Shown here: positions 53,701 to 58,700 of the stretch, piece by piece
Numbering within the stretch: position 1 is the first letter of the stretch
How the letters are laid out: the number at the start of each line of letters is the position of its first letter
Assembly: GCA_905221605.1 (NCBI GenBank)
Contig: CAJNDS010002479.1
Span: 1,227,624 to 1,291,623, forward strand
Direction of reading: 5' to 3'
Length of the DNA: 64,000 bases
DNA from: Symbiodinium natans
Taxonomy: Eukaryota; Sar; Dinophyceae; Suessiales; Symbiodiniaceae
Translations under genes and position numbers: made by a program
Notes under the pieces: generated by a model
Seen by the model: only the letters and a program-made list of their open reading frames with translations
Databases searched by the model: none
What the model was told of the DNA's origin: nothing

Positions 53701-55709
53701 CGGTGGCAAGCGGAGAAGGTGCTGGGCCCCTAGTTCACGTCCTTTGAGGCCCCCAAGGACTCGCAGTTAGGCTCTTTCCGTAGCGGTGCTGCTGCATGGG
53801 CGAGTTTGCAGCTTCCAGCTCGCCTCGCGGCTCCTTGAGCGATTTGGAGGAGCTCAGTTTTGAGCAGCTTCACTTGCTCCGTGAAGACCTCGCTGCCTTC
53901 AAAGCCGATTCAAGCCGTCGAGTTGCTGCCCTGGACCGTGAGGTTCAGGTTCTTGAACGTGATATCGAGCTTCTGAGTGATCGTTGGGCTTCCTTCCGGC
54001 AGTTTTCACAGCAAGTTTTTTCCCTGCCTTTGGGCAACTTGTTGCAAGCTGTGGGCAATCGTTCGCCTTGACTTGCAGTATGGAGACGGACGGCTTGCTG
54101 TCCCAGGAAGGGGCTCCTTCTTTGGAGTCCCAGCTTGCAGATGAATCCAGCACAGCTGTTGCGCAGTCCCAAGACCCCTACAGTAAACCTTACATCTTCT
54201 ACCCTCAACCCTAATTAATGCGCCCCGCCCACAACTGATGAAAGACAAGGTGCAAGGCATGAATGCTTACAGAATTGCAACGTATCAAGATTGTAAATGT
54301 TGTATGACTCTTACTATGAGCATAAGCATGCGGGTTTTACGAAAATAAGGGACCCTAATATAGACCCCCAAATAGACTAGAATCCCCTTAAAGGGACCCC
54401 CCAGAAAGGGTCTATTTTCGGAAACCCCCACATGAAGGCGCCCCAAATAGAATAGAATCCCTTCAAAGGGACCCCCCAGAAGGCTACCCCATATTTTCGG
54501 AAACCCCCCCCCACATTAATGCTATTTTTTGATTCTAGTACCCTCTACTATCATCCCTTTTCAGGACTGTTCAAGCCCAAGCTCCATGACGTAGTACCTG
54601 GCTCTGGGACGGCCCTTTTGCGTGCACTAAGCCCTAAACCCTAACACTTAAACCCTAAACCCCAAACCCCAAACCCTAAACCCTAAATCCTAAACCCTAA
54701 ACCCTACACCCCACCCCAAACCCCAAACCCCCAAGCTATCCGCTGAGTTCTGCCGCCCACTTGCTGCGTTGCCCAAGCCCCTCAAGAATCCTCTAAATTT
54801 GCGTGAACTGCTGAAGTAGAGTTTCGTGTTTTTCGGGTTTAAGATTAATGGAATTAGGAGTGGCTTAGGGTTTAGGGTTTAGGGTTTCGGGTTTAGGGTT
54901 TAGGGTTTAGGGTTTAGGGTTTAGGGACCTAGAGATTTAGGGGTTTGCCTGATCCCATCCTTCAGGCGGCACTCGTTACTTCGACTTGGCCCGGCAGCTC
55001 TCCAACAATGAAGCGGCGATGTACATCAGGAGGGTGCAGGGCTCAGGGCTTAGAGTTTGAGATTTTGTAAAGGGTTTAGGGTTTAGGGTTTAGGGTTTAG
55101 GGTTTAGGGTTTAGGGTTTAGGGTTTAGGGTGTAGGGTTTAGGGTTTAGGGTTTAGGCAGCATCAAAGGGTTTAGGGATGTGGGGTTGCTTCAGAATTTT
55201 AAGGTTAAGGGCTTCAGGGTATACCTGTAGCCCAAGAACGCCCTGCTTAAGGGAATATCACAGGAAATCAGAACCCTAAACCCTAAACCCTAAACCCTAA
55301 ACCCCAAACCCTAAACCCTAAACCCTAAAACGTGTAGGTTTTTTTTGTCGCACCCTAAACCCTAAGCCCTAAACGTGTAGGTATTTGTCCTGCGGGCTTT
55401 AGAGGCGTGCAGGAAGCCATGGAGTTGGCCCCGCCAACCTCCCCCGCCCGCCCCCCCGGTTTAGGGTTTATATAGGGTTTAGGGTTTAGGGTTCAGCAGC
55501 TCCGGGTCGAGCAATGTTCAGTAGAGCCGCTGTTTGGGCTCTCGAAAAAAACCCACCCACCCAGAGAATCCCAAAACATTGACAAATAAAAAACTTACAT
55601 TTTCATCAGCAAGCCCTGTCCTCCAACCTCACTCTGTCATGGACCATCCTACCCACGAACCATTTCATCGGCCTGGAAAGGGGGGGAGAGCCAGGAAACG
55701 GAAGGGCGG

Positions 55710-55752
<43 letters not shown>

Positions 55753-58700
55753 AAAGGGGGCGGGCCTGCTGGGAGGGGCTTCAACTGCCTCTGGTCCTGG
55801 CGAACCGTCCACTTGCGGACCCCGGTTTTCCAGGGCGGGTACCCATTTGATGCAAAAAAAGGGGTCCGAAAAATGGTTTTGGGTGCCTGTTCTCACAACC
55901 AAAACACCTCCGGCCCGAGGCCTCGGCGGATTTCGGAAACTCCCAGTTGCCCTTCTTTGAACTTGTACAACTCCGCGCCTCACCTGCCTTGGCGCCGCTT
56001 CGGGTTTCTAGGGCACCGACGAATCAGAAGGGTTTAGGGTTTAGGGTTTAGAGTTTCAGGAATATTTGCTATCCATCTTTTTTGCCAGCGTCTTTGCTGA
56101 TGTGATGTTTTTTACGAGGTGGTGCCAGGTTTTAACCTAATTCATGCTACTTCCCCACATGCACTATGCTTTTAAGTTTGTATCTGTATATGTGTACATT
56201 TTTCACACACGTTATATAGGCACGATTGGCGCTATTGCCTATATATCTTCAGGGTTTATCACTAAGGGTCGGGCAAGGTCCCTCCTTTGGCCCCCTCCGC
56301 TTGCCGCTCTAGGACTTGGGTCCCGGAGCTTTCACAGGCCAGGGGCTAGCCGCTAGCGCTTGGGGAGTAAAGTTTAGAGTTTAAGGTTTAGGGCGCAGGG
56401 CTTGGGGATCAGGGTTCGGGGTGGTTCAGGGTTCGGGGTGGTTCAAGGGTCGAGCGTGAGGTGTAGGAGCCTCCATGAAACGAGGTTTGATAGGCTGCCA
56501 ATGAGCGTTAGCGGGCTGTGGGCAAGACAACCCTGCGCACAAAACGGGGGAAAGAACACGGCGATCTACGATAAGATAAACTGGGCTTAAGGGTTTTTGG
56601 GTTTTGCTTTGCCTGAAGGACAATGCATTGCGCAAACCTTGCATGGCACCCAAATACTTAGCCAACAGTTGAACGTCATTTCTACTTTTGTTTTCTCAAC
56701 TTTTTTTCATCAAAACACTAACCTAAACCCTAAACCCTAAACCCTAAACCCTGATGTTAACCTAAACCTTGAACCCGCTCCGTGCAGTTGGACGATGAGT
56801 GCATATTCGCACCTTGGACGCCTGCAGCGCTGGCGCAACTGGACAGCCGACATCGCCCCAGTGTTCTTGCAGCAAATAAAATCGAAACCCTTGACCCTGA
56901 ACCCTAAACCCTATCCCTCAACCTTTAACCTTGTTAAAATGGTTTGGGGTTTAGGGCACAGAGTGCTCTTAGACAAAACCTTTCAACAGTCACACTTGGG
57001 ATGCTTCAACATTTTCCCGGCCGCCTCTGTGGAAATGGTTCTTCGTGAGTCTTAGTGGTCCAGTCGGTCATGTATGCATTGGAACCCAAAACCCCCAACC
57101 CTACTTTTTTAGTGGCAGCTTTTTCCTATACAACCCCGAAGGTTCACCAAGTCAGCCCTAAAAACAGGTTGCCTTCAAAAACTGAACCAACCGAGAAACC
57201 CTTTACACCTTAAACCCTAACCCTGCGCCCTCAACCCTGCAAACCTTAAACCCTAAGCCTTAAACCCTTCACCCCTGCGAAGCTTAAGCACGAAACCTAC
57301 AAACCTGAAGCCCTAAACCATTTAAACCTTAAACCCCAAACCCTAAACTGTAAGCCTTGAGCCCCTATGCCCGCCGAAGGTCGTTTGGGGTCTTAAAGGT
57401 CGGACCCAGAATGGACCCTTGCCAAGCCCTTAACCCTAAACCCCAAACCTTAGGGATACTCGGAAATGGTTAGTAGTTTTTTGGGTACGTTAATTCCTAA
57501 AATTTCAATTTGCTAGGGTTCCAAGTTCAGTATAGAAACCCCGAAACCCTAACGCCTTTCTCCACCCCTAGGTTAGTTTTTGGACCGGGAGTCGGGTGTA
57601 GGACTGGAAAACATTGTTTTCGGCAAAGCTTCTGCGCGTTAGGGTTTAGGCATGTTCTCAATGGCGGCACTTGCTAGTTTTTTCCGCGGCTCCAGCCTAA
57701 ACGCCAGGCCCTAAACCCCACGGCCTTATCTCTCCCCATTGCCCTAGACCCCTGTATCCCGCTTCACCCTTTTCAACTCTAGAACCCTTTCGATCCCTAA
57801 AACCCTATAGCCCTCTCGATCCCTGTAACCCTATAACCCTTTCGATCCCTATAACCCTTTTGATCCCTACAACAATACCAACCCTAAATCCCGTCCAGGC
57901 TTCGCTGATGCCCTGGCATCGAAAGCGATGCGTCAGTACTTCGAGTCCTTTCACGAGCTGTGCGGGGTGCGAGGCGGGCGGGGGCCGCTTGTCCGGCACT
58001 TTGTTGCGGTTTGTGTCCGGTTTGCGTAAATGTTCAGAGTCAAAAGGGTTTAATTAGGGACTTTAGCGAGTAACAAGTCGTTGTGAGCGGTCCATATTAG
58101 TCCATATTATGGGGTTCATGGGGTTCATGGTCGGTTAGGGCTTGAGGGTTTACAGGGTTTTATGGCACTTACACGAGGCCCGTAGTGCTTATGATTTCTA
58201 TCATGCTTGTAGGGGTTGGGGTTTCGGGTGTAGGTTCCCTTCGGGACTTGTAGCCATTCAAGCCCCGAGCGCCACCTTTCAGTCCCAAACGGTTTAGGGT
58301 TTTGAGTATTTAGGGTTTAGGGTTTTTGACTTTCGGGTTAGGGTTTAGGGTTTAGGACTTTCGGGTTTAGGGCTCCTCGGGCCGTGAGACCTGGCTAGCG
58401 AGAAAAGCCCGAGAGAGACTCAGGTTTGGGGTGTTCAAGGCGACTTTTTAGGGTGTTTATTCAGTGTTGCCTGCAAAGCCCAAGTTGCCCCAACATTGTT
58501 TTTTGGCTTTCAGAGGGCTTTTAGAGGGGCTGGCTGCAAAACGCCCAAGTTGCCCCGGCAAAACTCGGGAGCTGTAAAACCAAAAATTGCAGCCTGCCGG
58601 CTTGGTAAGAGTAAGCCCCACTGTGCCACCTATGCCCTGCAATGTAAAGGCCTTGAAGCCCTAAGCCTTAAAGCAAAGCCCGAACTACAATTCAAAGAAC

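Noticed and set aside
55534-56037. 167-codon and 125-codon ORFs across the G tract
   Set aside because: Open only because of poly-Gly/poly-Pro from the homopolymer; no other coding character.
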